Notes under the pieces: model-generated
What the model saw: the letters and a program-made list of their open reading frames with translations, nothing else
Database searches by the model: none
Told to the model about the DNA's origin: nothing
Part shown: piece by piece, positions 23,606 to 31,613 of the stretch
How the letters are laid out: each line of letters starts with the position of its first letter
Position numbering within the stretch: the stretch's first letter is position 1
Position numbers and translations under genes: made by a program
Assembly: GCA_037441725.1 (NCBI GenBank)
Contig: JBBIRT010000013.1
Span: 1 to 35,422 of the forward strand
Direction of reading: 5' to 3'
Origin: JBBIRT01 sp037441725
GTDB taxonomy: Bacteria > Desulfobacterota > BSN033 > UBA1163
DNA: 35,422 bases

Positions 23606-24211
23606 ATGAAAACAATGAGATATCTGGTATTGGCTTTAGTCATCTTGACCTTTTTAGTCTCTTGTGGTAAGAAGCCCACTCAGGAGATCGAAAGTACTCA
23701 GGGGGCTGTCAATGCGGTGATTTCAGAGGGCCTTGGGAAATACGCCCCAGAGGATGAGAAGAAACTTCAGGATGCAATGGCTGCCGCGATGGAAGAGATC
23801 AAGGTTCAGGAGGGAAAAACCTTTAAAAATTATGATAAAGCCAAACAGATGCTTGCTGAGGTAAAAAAGAGCGCAGAGGAGATGAAGGCAGCACTGCCAG
23901 CTAAAAAAGAAGCGGCCAAACAGAATGCAATAAGCGCCCAAGAAGCAGCAAAAACCGCAGTCAATGAGGCAAAATCTCTATTAGCCAAAGCCCCAAAAGG
24001 GAAGGGAACAGCCGCAGACATTCAGGCCTTAAGTGGAGATGTGAAAGGACTTGAGGATTCCCTTACTGAGATTCAGGGATTGATTGAAAAGGAGGAGTAT
24101 GGGGAAGCCGTGACCAAGGCCAATGCGACTAAAGAGAAGGCCTCAAGTGTGACCAATGAGATTAACCAGGCTATTGAAAAGGTTAAGGCAGCCCAACCTA
24201 AGAAGAAGTGA
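23606..24211 (+). CDS. Ala-rich helical lipoprotein with triple-Lys C-terminus
   Basis: 201 aa. The signal peptide ends in a good lipobox 'FLVSC' with lipidation at Cys21. The rest is almost all Ala/Glu/Lys/Gln-rich helix, similar in style to DUF4398-type coiled-coil lipoproteins, and ends in Lys-Lys-Lys. AAGGAGGA precedes the ATG. The 3' end overlaps the next gene, a YafK/DpaA-like lipoprotein, as GTGA. Helical lipoproteins with a C-terminal Lys next to YkuD-domain enzymes recall Braun's lipoprotein, whose terminal Lys is joined to diaminopimelate. Tethering is inferred, not shown. No sequence identity to Lpp is claimed. Confidence 0.82.
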   Translation: MKTMRYLVLALVILTFLVSCGKKPTQEIESTQGAVNAVISEGLGKYAPEDEKKLQDAMAAAMEEIKVQEGKTFKNYDKAKQMLAEVKKSAEEMKAALPAKKEAAKQNAISAQEAAKTAVNEAKSLLAKAPKGKGTAADIQALSGDVKGLEDSLTEIQGLIEKEEYGEAVTKANATKEKASSVTNEINQAIEKVKAAQPKKK

Positions 24212-25344
24212 GGCATTTCTCTGATTTGAAACTAAAAGTTTTTTTTCTCCTCATCTTTTTATTAGGGTGTGGATGCACCTGTGAAAGAACCCTCCCTCCA
24301 GAGATAAAACTTGTAGATCAACAGGAATTAATTCTCTGGAGGGAAGGAGCTCATCTTTATCTTCCAGAGCAATATTCTAATTATAAAGAGAAACTAACCC
24401 AAGCCCAAAAAAATCTCCTGAGGATCAATTCTCGATTCCGATGGTTTAGAGATTATAAGGACCTTCGTGCTGAATACCTCCAGTTGCTTAACCAAGGGGA
24501 GGAACTACTAAAAAGGCTTCGAGAAGAAAAGGAGTTTAAAAGGAAAACCATTCTCAATCAAATAGAAACCCTTCAGGGAAGGATGGAAGGCTTGTCTCAA
24601 TTGACCCTGCTTCATCCTGGAGCAGGGATTTCAAGAAACCATCTGACAAAGGCTGAAGTCGTTTTGAATGAAGCGAAGAACCTATATGAAAAAAACCAAT
24701 TCCTCGTCTCGGAACAGAAAATGGAGGAGGTGGAAGCCAATCTTGCTAAGGTTGAGGCAGGAATTTCCCCTATCCTCAATCGCTATAGAGACTCAAATCT
24801 GATTTCAAGGTGGAAGCAATGGGCTAAAGAGACGATTGAAATCTCGAAGGAAAAGGGGATCCACTCCATCCTCATTATCAAGTCAGAAAAGAAATTGATC
24901 CTATACAAAAAAGGGCAACTCCAGAAGAGCTACCCTGTAGGTTTAGGAAAGAACGGCTTGTTAAAAAAACGATATGCAAGGGATCACGCCACCCCCGAAG
25001 GCAAATATCGTATCATCCATAAAAACCCGAAGAGTCGCTACTATAAGGCTTTGCTTCTCAATTATCCTAATGAAAACGATAAGAGGGATTTTTACGAAGC
25101 TAAAAAGAAGGGCCTTTTACAGGGAAGGGCGTATATTGGTGGCCTGATCGAAATCCATGGAGGAGGGAATGAAGGCCTCACCTATGGATGCATCTCATTG
25201 GATAATGGGGATATGGAGGAACTCTATCATCTGGTAGACATCGGAACCCCGGTGACAATTATCGGAGCCTTAGATGAACGAAATAGGATCTCCTCAACAT
25301 TGATGGAAATGCAAAAGTTCCATGAACAAAAAAAGACTCCTTAA
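24208..25344 (+). CDS. YkuD-domain lipoprotein, YafK/DpaA-like
   Basis: 378 aa starting at GTG 24208, overlapping the previous stop. A signal peptide with Cys-rich end 'LLGCGCTC' suggests a lipoprotein. Residues 40-215 are helical and coiled-coil-like. The YkuD catalytic domain spans about 217-357: 'ATPEGKYRI' near 261, 'NPKSRYYKALLLNYP' near 273, His317 in 'EIHGGGNEG' and the nucleophile Cys328 in 'LTYGCISLDN'. The short His-to-Cys spacing and the 'SRYYKA' segment resemble E. coli YafK (DpaA), reported to release Lpp from peptidoglycan. Classical transpeptidases have [ST]HGC instead. So it may be a hydrolase/amidase or a transpeptidase. Confidence 0.8.
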   Translation: MRHFSDLKLKVFFLLIFLLGCGCTCERTLPPEIKLVDQQELILWREGAHLYLPEQYSNYKEKLTQAQKNLLRINSRFRWFRDYKDLRAEYLQLLNQGEELLKRLREEKEFKRKTILNQIETLQGRMEGLSQLTLLHPGAGISRNHLTKAEVVLNEAKNLYEKNQFLVSEQKMEEVEANLAKVEAGISPILNRYRDSNLISRWKQWAKETIEISKEKGIHSILIIKSEKKLILYKKGQLQKSYPVGLGKNGLLKKRYARDHATPEGKYRIIHKNPKSRYYKALLLNYPNENDKRDFYEAKKKGLLQGRAYIGGLIEIHGGGNEGLTYGCISLDNGDMEELYHLVDIGTPVTIIGALDERNRISSTLMEMQKFHEQKKTP

Positions 25345-25960
25345 GATTCTCCTATTCTTATGCTCCTTTTTAATCCTAATCGATGGGGTGGGTTATCTAA
25401 TCGCATGGAGGGCCCTAAATAAAAAGGATCCTCAACTCCATTGGTCAAAAAAGAAATCCCTTCAAACCCTAAGATTTGAAAATGAATCTCTTAAAAAGAA
25501 GATTGAAACCCTTCAGCCCAATGAATACTTTATCATCATCGATACCGCAAAAAACATCCTCTACCTCAACCATGGCAGAAGAACCATACTCAAAGCTGTT
25601 GTCTCCTGTGGAAGTGGAATGATTCTTAAAGACCCTTTTGGAAAAAGGGAATGGGTATTTGAAACGCCGAGAGGGGTATTCACTGTTCAATCTAAGTGTG
25701 AAAAACCCTTATGGATTAAACCCGATTGGGCCTTCATTGAAGAAAGGAAACCCATTCCCAATAGTCTTAAAGAGAGGGTTGAAGCGGGGATGCTTGGAGA
25801 TTATGCCCTCGGGTTTGGCAATAGTTATTTCATCCACGGGACACTCTATACCCGACTTCTCGGTAAAAACATCACCCATGGCTGTATCAGGATGGGGGAC
25901 CAGGATCTAAAAACGCTTTTTAAAACCGTACCGATAGGAACAAAGGTCTTAATATTTTAA
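25322..25960 (+). CDS. L,D-transpeptidase (canonical YkuD domain)
   Basis: 212 aa. One N-terminal membrane anchor or uncleaved signal (residues 6-27) is followed by a short coiled linker. The YkuD domain runs from about 68 to the end, with 'ETPRGVFTV' near 114, His172 in 'FIHGTLY', and the classical 'THGCIRM' with nucleophile Cys188. Family members cross-link peptidoglycan 3-3 or attach lipoproteins to diaminopimelate in the periplasm. It overlaps the preceding YkuD gene by 23 bases and touches the next gene (TAATG), so the three are translationally coupled. Confidence 0.88.
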   Translation: MNKKRLLKILLFLCSFLILIDGVGYLIAWRALNKKDPQLHWSKKKSLQTLRFENESLKKKIETLQPNEYFIIIDTAKNILYLNHGRRTILKAVVSCGSGMILKDPFGKREWVFETPRGVFTVQSKCEKPLWIKPDWAFIEERKPIPNSLKERVEAGMLGDYALGFGNSYFIHGTLYTRLLGKNITHGCIRMGDQDLKTLFKTVPIGTKVLIF

Positions 25961-26733
25961 TGCTCAAAATAATAACGATCTTCCTATCCTTGATTCTATT
26001 CTTTGGGATGAAGACCACCTCTGCTCAGGAAATCTACAGTCTGATTCAAGAGAATGAATTTCTCAAATCTGAGCTTCAGCTTGCCAGATCCTCGCAGATT
26101 TATATCCTATTTGACCTCGTCCAGAATAAAGCTCAGATCAAAGCCAAAGGGGTTTTATTAAAAGAACTCCCCATAGAAAAATTTACTTATTGGGGCGCTA
26201 GGATTCAACCCAAACCCATTACCCTTAAAAACAAAGCTACTATCTTGAAACCTAAAAGGAAAAAGATAAAACCAAAAGAAAATGAAGAAGAGGATCTCGA
26301 TGAGATTCAATCCCTGGGGATAGATGACATGCCAGTCAGGTACCGCCTCGATTTTGAAAGGGGAATTCATTTATATATCAGACCAAAGCCTCCTCAGGGA
26401 CTGTCCGCATTTCTTACCTTATTGACTTATCTGAAATCTTATGGGTGGACGAGACCCATTGGGATATTATGGAACACCTTGAGGAATAAACCCTTCACTG
26501 AAATCTATATTTTTTTATCCCCAGATGATGCCAAATCCCTCTATTGGAGCATGCTGGAAGGAACAAAATGTATTATACTATTCTCCTCTATTTCTTCCCC
26601 CCGGACTCAAGGATCGTTACCGTATAGGCCACGGGGACTCCTCTCTGAATTAAGTATTCCACCTTCACTCTCTCTCCTGCAAAGGGATATCGATGAGGGT
26701 TATAGACGGTTCTTCGGCCAATCCGAAAATTGA
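25960..26733 (+). CDS. Uncharacterised exported protein of the L,D-transpeptidase operon
   Basis: 257 aa. A signal peptide (to about residue 22, 'TTSAQE') is followed by a region resembling the N-terminal part of some YkuD-associated proteins ('QIYILFDLVQNKAQIKAKGV'), a Lys-rich hydrophilic linker (residues about 85-115) and an alpha/beta segment ('RYRLDFERGIHLYIRPKPP', 'EIYIFLSPDDAKSLYWSML'). No catalytic His/Cys motif is visible. The start overlaps the transpeptidase stop. The last 49 or so residues are antisense to the end of the minus-strand gene at 26588 and look unlike the rest, so a lost stop codon or small frameshift near 26570-26590 is possible. Function unknown. Confidence 0.65.
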   Translation: MLKIITIFLSLILFFGMKTTSAQEIYSLIQENEFLKSELQLARSSQIYILFDLVQNKAQIKAKGVLLKELPIEKFTYWGARIQPKPITLKNKATILKPKRKKIKPKENEEEDLDEIQSLGIDDMPVRYRLDFERGIHLYIRPKPPQGLSAFLTLLTYLKSYGWTRPIGILWNTLRNKPFTEIYIFLSPDDAKSLYWSMLEGTKCIILFSSISSPRTQGSLPYRPRGLLSELSIPPSLSLLQRDIDEGYRRFFGQSEN

Positions 26734-26902
26734 CAATTGCCTTATCCTTCTCACTCTCCACATCCAACCACATCCTGGCTCGAATCCCGATAACCTTACC
26801 GGTGAGAACAGTAAATTTTTCCTGGGCAATCAGAGGGGACGCTTGCAACAATGACCATCCGACTAAAAAGGTGATCACAAAAATTATTCTAAACTTCTTC
26901 AT
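26588..26902 (-). CDS. Small exported beta-rich protein
   Basis: 104 aa. A signal peptide (to about residue 27, 'ASPLIAQE') is followed by a domain of about 75 residues ('FTVLTGKVIGIRARMWLDVE', 'NFRIGRRTVYNPHRYPFAGE', 'VKVEYLIQRGVPVAYTVTIL') that looks like a small OB-like beta barrel and ends in Lys-Lys. The ATG overlaps the stop of the diguanylate cyclase gene (ATGA), so the two are coupled. Its 3' end overlaps the plus-strand exported protein gene by 146 bases in a tail-to-tail arrangement. Function unknown. Confidence 0.78.
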   Translation of the reverse strand: MKKFRIIFVITFLVGWSLLQASPLIAQEKFTVLTGKVIGIRARMWLDVESEKDKAIVNFRIGRRTVYNPHRYPFAGERVKVEYLIQRGVPVAYTVTILESGGKK

Positions 26903-27936
26903 GGCTTAACCTCCCTAAACAGTTTCTCTCCAAAAATACAGACTTTATTTCTACCACCTCTTTTGGCCTCGTAGAGGGCTTCATCAGCCATTTTTACCAA
27001 TTCCTCTTTCGATCTTGCCTGATGGGTTGGAAAATTAGAAATCCCCATACTGATGGTTAACTGAATCTTTGTTCCTCCGATCTCGAAAGGAGTATTTTCA
27101 ACCAGCCGTCGTATCCGTTCGGCAATCACGAAAGTGGCATCTAAGTTAGCCTCTGGTAATATTAAAATAAATTCCTCTCCTCCATAACGAGCCACCGTAT
27201 CTTTTTTACGAATCGAACCTTTTAAGAGAGAAGAGGTTTGGCAGAGGACTTGATCCCCTCCTGCATGGCCAAAGGTATCATTCACTCTTTTAAAATGATC
27301 AATATCAACCATCACCAAAGAAAGAGGAGTCCCCCCATAAAAGGCCTTCTGGGTTTCGATCCCTAATCTTTCCTCAAAATACCTCCGATTATAAAGGCCG
27401 GTCAAGGTATCATAGATAGCGATATTTTGAATAGAACTGAATCTTTGAAAATGTTTTAAGGTGGCTGCCATCTGATATCCAATGACTGAAAAGAATTGTA
27501 AATCCTGAGCATCAAAGGCATTCGGTTGATCACTATTTAGAGAAATACACCCTAAAATCTCTCCCTCAACCGTTAGGGGCAAGGTGATATGAGATTTCAA
27601 GCCTGCCCTCGGATCCATCACCATCTGTTTTGGTCGCAGCCTCTTTTTCTCCACTTGAAGCTTGATTTGATCTACTCGAAGGGAGATCTCTCCTAAGGTT
27701 GAAAAGACATTGACCATATTCTTTAAGACCTCTTGAGTAAATGAAGGAGGACATGATTCCTCTTGATAGAGAAAGAGGAGAAGATCCTCTTTCCAAAATA
27801 CTCCAAAAGAAGAGAAGTCAAACAAATTGGGAAGATTGTTCCCTGCGGATTCCACAATTCCCTTAATCTCCATGCTGGTACTGATTGCATTCAGGGTAGA
27901 TCGAAGGACGTTCAAATTCTTAAAGATCAACCTCAT
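26899..27936 (-). CDS. GAF-GGDEF diguanylate cyclase
   Basis: 345 aa, soluble. A GAF-like sensor occupies about 1-165 ('LPLTVEGEILGCISLNSDQ'). The GGDEF domain follows ('DTLTGLYNRRYFEERL', 'VDIDHFKRVNDTFGH', active site RYGGEEF). An RxxD inhibitory site (RKKD) sits five residues before GGEEF, as in product-inhibited enzymes. It makes cyclic di-GMP from two GTP. The gene lies 9 bases after a small unknown gene and is coupled to a small exported protein, so the signal may concern the cell surface. Confidence 0.93.
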   Translation of the reverse strand: MRLIFKNLNVLRSTLNAISTSMEIKGIVESAGNNLPNLFDFSSFGVFWKEDLLLFLYQEESCPPSFTQEVLKNMVNVFSTLGEISLRVDQIKLQVEKKRLRPKQMVMDPRAGLKSHITLPLTVEGEILGCISLNSDQPNAFDAQDLQFFSVIGYQMAATLKHFQRFSSIQNIAIYDTLTGLYNRRYFEERLGIETQKAFYGGTPLSLVMVDIDHFKRVNDTFGHAGGDQVLCQTSSLLKGSIRKKDTVARYGGEEFILILPEANLDATFVIAERIRRLVENTPFEIGGTKIQLTISMGISNFPTHQARSKEELVKMADEALYEAKRGGRNKVCIFGEKLFREVKP

Positions 27937-27945
27937 CGGATCCCC

Positions 27946-28344
27946 CTATTTTTGAGAAATAATTCGTTCGGCTTCTTTAACTTTTGGGAATATTTTTGGA
28001 AAAAGCTCCTTATTGATCACGCCATCCGCTAATGTGGAAAATAATTGCGAGAGATGGTTCATCAAACTTTGAAATCCCCTATGAATCTCAATAGGTGCAA
28101 GAGACTGACTCTCCTCCTTTAACCCATCCATAAAAAGACCCTCCTCTGTGACCTTGAGAGATTCTAAAAATGGATATTTCCCCTCTAACTTTCGAATGGC
28201 CAGGTTAAAGAGGAAAGCCAAAATTGACTCTCCAATCAATGCCGAAACTATTTCCCAGAGCTCAAGTAATAGATTTGAGTAGAGTTCTAAGATAAGTTCG
28301 GACCGCCCCCTCCCCTCCTTTTCCTTGCATGGTGTAGTTCGCAT
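27946..28344 (-). CDS. Conserved-looking helical protein of unknown function
   Basis: 132 aa, predominantly helical, no signal peptide and no convincing transmembrane helix apart from one moderately hydrophobic stretch ('SALIGESILAFLFNLAI', residues 39-55). I do not recognise the family. It is packed between the TVP38-type gene (7 bases upstream) and the diguanylate cyclase (9 bases downstream). The tight spacing supports a real gene, possibly a partner of the cyclase. Confidence 0.6.
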   Translation of the reverse strand: MRTTPCKEKEGRGRSELILELYSNLLLELWEIVSALIGESILAFLFNLAIRKLEGKYPFLESLKVTEEGLFMDGLKEESQSLAPIEIHRGFQSLMNHLSQLFSTLADGVINKELFPKIFPKVKEAERIISQK

Positions 28345-28351
28345 TGGTTTC

Positions 28352-29095
28352 CTATACCCCTTTTCGATTCTCTCTCCTCCACCATTTCTTTACGAGATAA
28401 TGAATTTTATCATGATAAATATAAAAAACCAATATCACCCCTGCTGAAAGAATTAAAAGGATGATAAAGGGCTTGTATTGATGCTCAACGGCCTTAGCCC
28501 CCTGAAGGCAGGCCATTAATGTCCCTGGAATCCTTCCAATGGTGGAAATGATCAAGAAAATACCAAAAGGCATTGGGGTTAATCCCAAGATATAACAAAG
28601 GGCATCCTTTGGAAAACCTGGAAGGATGAAGAGGATAAAACTTAGGATGACGCCTTCATGTTCAACTAAATAATCGAATTTTTTCCTTGTTTCTTCTGAA
28701 ACAAACTTTTCAACAGCCACCTTTTCAAAAATCCTGGCTAAGCCAAAGGCCAAACAGGCTCCCAATATTAATCCGATCATGGAATAGGTAAACCCGGCCT
28801 TTACCCCGAAGATGACCCCTCCCAGGAACTCAATGGCTCCTCCAGGAATGGGCGCAATGACTACTTGTAATATTTGTAAAAGAACATAGGCTAAAGGTGC
28901 ATAAGCGACATAGGAGGAAATAACTTTTTTAAATTCCTCATGATTCTGATAAAGATGATAAATTTTTATGAGTTGGAGCCATATTTGGGAGTTGTAATGA
29001 TAGAGAAGGAAAAAGGTAATTCCACCGAGAACCAATAGAATTAAAACCCATTTCCATTTTTTATGGAAAGAGCCTGCCATATACCTTTGAATCAT
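28352..29095 (-). CDS. TVP38/TMEM64 (DedA-like, SNARE-associated) membrane protein
   Basis: 247 aa with about six membrane segments. The family core is visible: 'APIPGGAIEFLGGVIFGVKAGF' near residue 82, 'IGLILGACLAFGLARIF' near 105, and 'LPGFPKDALCYILGLTPM' near 158. Members are thought to act as membrane lipid scramblases or transporters. A specific role is unknown here. M6 (ATG 29080) is an alternative start. First gene of the minus-strand unit ending in the diguanylate cyclase and small exported protein. Confidence 0.9.
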   Translation of the reverse strand: MIQRYMAGSFHKKWKWVLILLVLGGITFFLLYHYNSQIWLQLIKIYHLYQNHEEFKKVISSYVAYAPLAYVLLQILQVVIAPIPGGAIEFLGGVIFGVKAGFTYSMIGLILGACLAFGLARIFEKVAVEKFVSEETRKKFDYLVEHEGVILSFILFILPGFPKDALCYILGLTPMPFGIFLIISTIGRIPGTLMACLQGAKAVEHQYKPFIILLILSAGVILVFYIYHDKIHYLVKKWWRRENRKGV

Positions 29096-29155
29096 TCTTT
29101 TGAAAAATAATAGGGTTATATTTCCATAACATAAAACTGAAACAGAGTAAACCTA

Positions 29156-29188
29156 AAAGAAAGGCCATCCTGGGGATGGCCTTTCTTT
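29156..29188. terminator. Bidirectional rho-independent terminator
   Basis: A perfect 15-bp stem (29156-29170 with 29174-29188) has a 3-base loop. The stem ends in AAAG/CTTT runs, so each transcript direction finishes in a T-rich tail (TTTCTTT). It lies 30 bases past the iclR stop and ends the iclR transcript, insulating the TVP38 operon. Confidence 0.9.
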
Positions 29189-29218
29189 CCCTACCAAAGG
29201 TGTTGTTATAATTAAGTT

Positions 29219-30058
29219 TTAAGAAGGGGATCTTCTTTTCCCAATCTTCTTAGCTAAGGTGGTGATTTGAAGGGCATTTATAGTCTCAATCGAATAACCG
29301 CGAGCCTTTGAAATCTTTTTAGCTGTTTCGAAAAGCATTGGCGCATAACGTTCGATTAACTCTTCTCGGCTTACGGCCTGACTTAAAACGGGCATGTAAA
29401 CCGCCCCCTCCACCTCACCCTGGGCATTAAAAATGGGAGCAGCGATCGATCTTACTCCCTGTGCAAATTCTCCATTACAAAAGACATATCCCTTCTGTTG
29501 GACCTCTTTCAGCTTATTGAGTAACTTCGAGCCTTTAGGTCCAATATATTCAACCGCCTTCTTATCTTTCAACAAGGTCTTTAAGAGGAGTTGAAATTTT
29601 TCTTGTTTTAAAAAGGCTAAGATGGCCTGGCCTGGGGAGGTCTGATAACAGTTTAGCCTTCCCCCAATGGGAATATTGATGTCCAAAAGTTGCCATTTCT
29701 TAATCCGTTCGATGACAACCACCTCTGTGTTATCAAGAATTGCTAAGTTTACATTCTGGTCCGACACCTTTGCCAGTTCTTCCAGATAAGGATTGGCAAT
29801 ATGCCTCAGATCCATTCCTGATAAAACTGCAAAACCGAGAGACATTACCCTTGGTCCCAAGAAATACTTTTTATTTTTAGTATCAAAAGAAAGATAATCA
29901 TGGAGGGTGAGGGTTCGAAGAAAACGGAAGACCGTTGTCTTGGGAAGTCCGGTCTTAAGGACCAATTCTTGAAAGCTGAAACTGGTTTGGGTAGGAGTAA
30001 ATGCTTCTAAAATATTAAGCCCTTTAATAAGGGAATTGACCAATTTATCGTCTCTCAT
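29219..30058 (-). CDS. IclR-family transcriptional regulator
   Basis: 279 aa. A winged HTH covers residues 8-70 ('SLIKGLNILEAFTPTQTSFS', 'TGLPKTTVFRFLRTLTLHDY'). The IclR effector domain spans about 80-255 ('DLRHIANPYLEELAKVSDQN', 'GQAILAFL', 'GYVFCNGEFAQGVRSIAAPI'). Family members typically control catabolism of aromatic or organic acids. It lies at the distal end of the livKHMGF gene run but has its own promoter, so it probably controls that transporter. The effector is unknown. Confidence 0.93.
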   Translation of the reverse strand: MRDDKLVNSLIKGLNILEAFTPTQTSFSFQELVLKTGLPKTTVFRFLRTLTLHDYLSFDTKNKKYFLGPRVMSLGFAVLSGMDLRHIANPYLEELAKVSDQNVNLAILDNTEVVVIERIKKWQLLDINIPIGGRLNCYQTSPGQAILAFLKQEKFQLLLKTLLKDKKAVEYIGPKGSKLLNKLKEVQQKGYVFCNGEFAQGVRSIAAPIFNAQGEVEGAVYMPVLSQAVSREELIERYAPMLFETAKKISKARGYSIETINALQITTLAKKIGKRRSPS

Positions 30059-30082
30059 CTCTCACCTTTAAAAATAATGTTT

Positions 30083-30111
30083 ATTATACAGGAAATCATG
30101 AATAATTTCAA
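30083..30111 (-). promoter_or_regulatory. Sigma-70 promoter of iclR
   Basis: TTGAAA (30111-30106), a 17-base spacer and a perfect TATAAT (30088-30083) on the minus strand lie 25 bases upstream of the iclR start. The spacer and -35 contain GAAAT...ATTTC half-sites reminiscent of IclR operators (TGGAAATnATTTCCA-like), hinting at autoregulation. Confidence 0.65.
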
Positions 30112-30167
30112 AATAAAATAGGTGTTCCAATTGGCCTTCATTTTCTTCATCCCCATTCTTTTTCAGG

Positions 30168-30869
30168 CTAAATTCCAAGATGTCGGGTTTTCACTTCCTC
30201 ATTTCGCCATAGATCTTCTGGGGTAGAATGAAAGACAATCTTTCCTTTGCTCATCACATAGACATAATCAGCCACCTCAAGGGCAAAAGAAAGCTTTTGC
30301 TCAACAAGAAGAATGGTAAGACCCTGTTCCTTAAAATTTCTGATATTCTTTCCCAGATCTCGAACTAACATGGGTGCAAGGCCCTCTGAGGGCTCATCCA
30401 TAAGTAAGAATTTGGGTCGGGAGATTAGCCCCCGGGCAGTGGCAAGCATCTGCTGCTCCCCTCCTGAAAGCTTACCCCCTCGATGATCCCTCCTCTCCTT
30501 TAAAACAGGAAAGATCTGGAAGATGGTATCCATATTAAAGTCTCCTTCTCTTCGAGCAGGAGCCTGGTATGGAACCTCAAGATTTTCTTTGACAGTTAGG
30601 GATGAAAAAATTCTCCTTCCCTGTGGGACAAGACCGATCCCCAATCGAACAATCCGATGAGCCGGTAGGGTGCTGATCTCCTTACCTTCAAAGAGGATGT
30701 TTCCGCTCCGGATCGGCCGAAATCCAATGATGGAGTAAATCAGCGTAGTCTTCCCAACCCCATTGCGGCCCAAGAGAGCGACTACCTTTCCTTTAGGAAT
30801 CTCCATGGTAACCCCTTGAAGTATATAACTATCACCAATATAGGTATGAATATTTTTGATCTCTAACAT
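30168..30869 (-). CDS. livF: Branched-chain amino acid-type ABC transporter ATP-binding protein LivF
   Basis: 233 aa ABC ATPase of the HAAT family: Walker A 'GRNGVGKTTLIYS', Q-loop 'GLVPQGRRIFSSLTV', signature 'LSGGEQQMLATAR', Walker B 'FLLMDEPSEGL', switch His replaced by Gln in 'LLVEQ' as is usual for LivF. It powers import with LivG, LivH and LivM and begins 6 bases after livG. Confidence 0.95.
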   Translation of the reverse strand: MLEIKNIHTYIGDSYILQGVTMEIPKGKVVALLGRNGVGKTTLIYSIIGFRPIRSGNILFEGKEISTLPAHRIVRLGIGLVPQGRRIFSSLTVKENLEVPYQAPARREGDFNMDTIFQIFPVLKERRDHRGGKLSGGEQQMLATARGLISRPKFLLMDEPSEGLAPMLVRDLGKNIRNFKEQGLTILLVEQKLSFALEVADYVYVMSKGKIVFHSTPEDLWRNEEVKTRHLGI

Positions 30870-30875
30870 CTTTAT

Positions 30876-31610
30876 CTAACCTAAATAGATTTCTGAGACC
30901 TTAGGATTCCCTTTGATCTGCTCAAGAGGCCCCTCAGTTAAGATGCTTCCAAAATGAAGAACGGTGATTTTTTCTGCAATCTCAAAGGCAACATCCATAT
31001 CATGTTCAATTAAAATGATGGTGATCTCACGAGGAAGACTTTTAATGATGGAGGTCATGAACAGGGTCTCCGCTGGAGACAAACCAGCCGTGGGTTCATC
31101 AAGAAGGAGAAGCCTGGGCTGAGTAGCCAAAGCCATCATCACCTCGATCTGCCTCTGTTCTCCATAGGAAAGGTTTTTTAAGGGTACATCTTTCTTTTCC
31201 CAAAGGTTCCATTCCTTTAGGAGATTTTCGGCTTCATGGATCATCTCTTTAAAACTCTTGATTCGTCGATAGAAACAGGATCGAGCCCTCCTGATGGCTT
31301 GAACTCCTAATAATAGGTTTTCGAAAAGAGTGAGTTTCTGAAAAAGATTGGTTACCTGAAATGTCCGCGAAATCCCCCGGGCAGCCCTTTGATGAACCTC
31401 AAGATGGGTCACCTCATCTCCAAATAGGAAAAGACGCCCTGAGGATGGAGAGAGAAACCCATTGATCAGATGAAAGAGCGTTGTCTTTCCAGCCCCATTG
31501 GGACCGATGATCGCACGGCGCTCACCCTCTTCGATGTCCAAAGATACATTCCGAATGGCCCACAATCCCCCGAAATTCTTAGAAAGTCCCTCTATCTCTA
31601 AAGCCTTCAA
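30876..31610 (-). CDS. livG: Branched-chain amino acid-type ABC transporter ATP-binding protein LivG
   Basis: 244 aa ABC ATPase: Walker A 'GPNGAGKTTLFHL', 'GISRTFQVTNLFQKLTLFEN', signature 'LSYGEQRQIEVMMAL', Walker B 'LLLLDEPTAGLSP', switch His in 'LIEHDMDVAF'. The C-terminal 'VSEIYLG' is typical for LivG. It starts 3 bases after livM. The substrate class of the system is set by the binding proteins, not by this subunit. Confidence 0.95.
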   Translation of the reverse strand: MKALEIEGLSKNFGGLWAIRNVSLDIEEGERRAIIGPNGAGKTTLFHLINGFLSPSSGRLFLFGDEVTHLEVHQRAARGISRTFQVTNLFQKLTLFENLLLGVQAIRRARSCFYRRIKSFKEMIHEAENLLKEWNLWEKKDVPLKNLSYGEQRQIEVMMALATQPRLLLLDEPTAGLSPAETLFMTSIIKSLPREITIILIEHDMDVAFEIAEKITVLHFGSILTEGPLEQIKGNPKVSEIYLG

Positions 31611-31613
31611 TGC

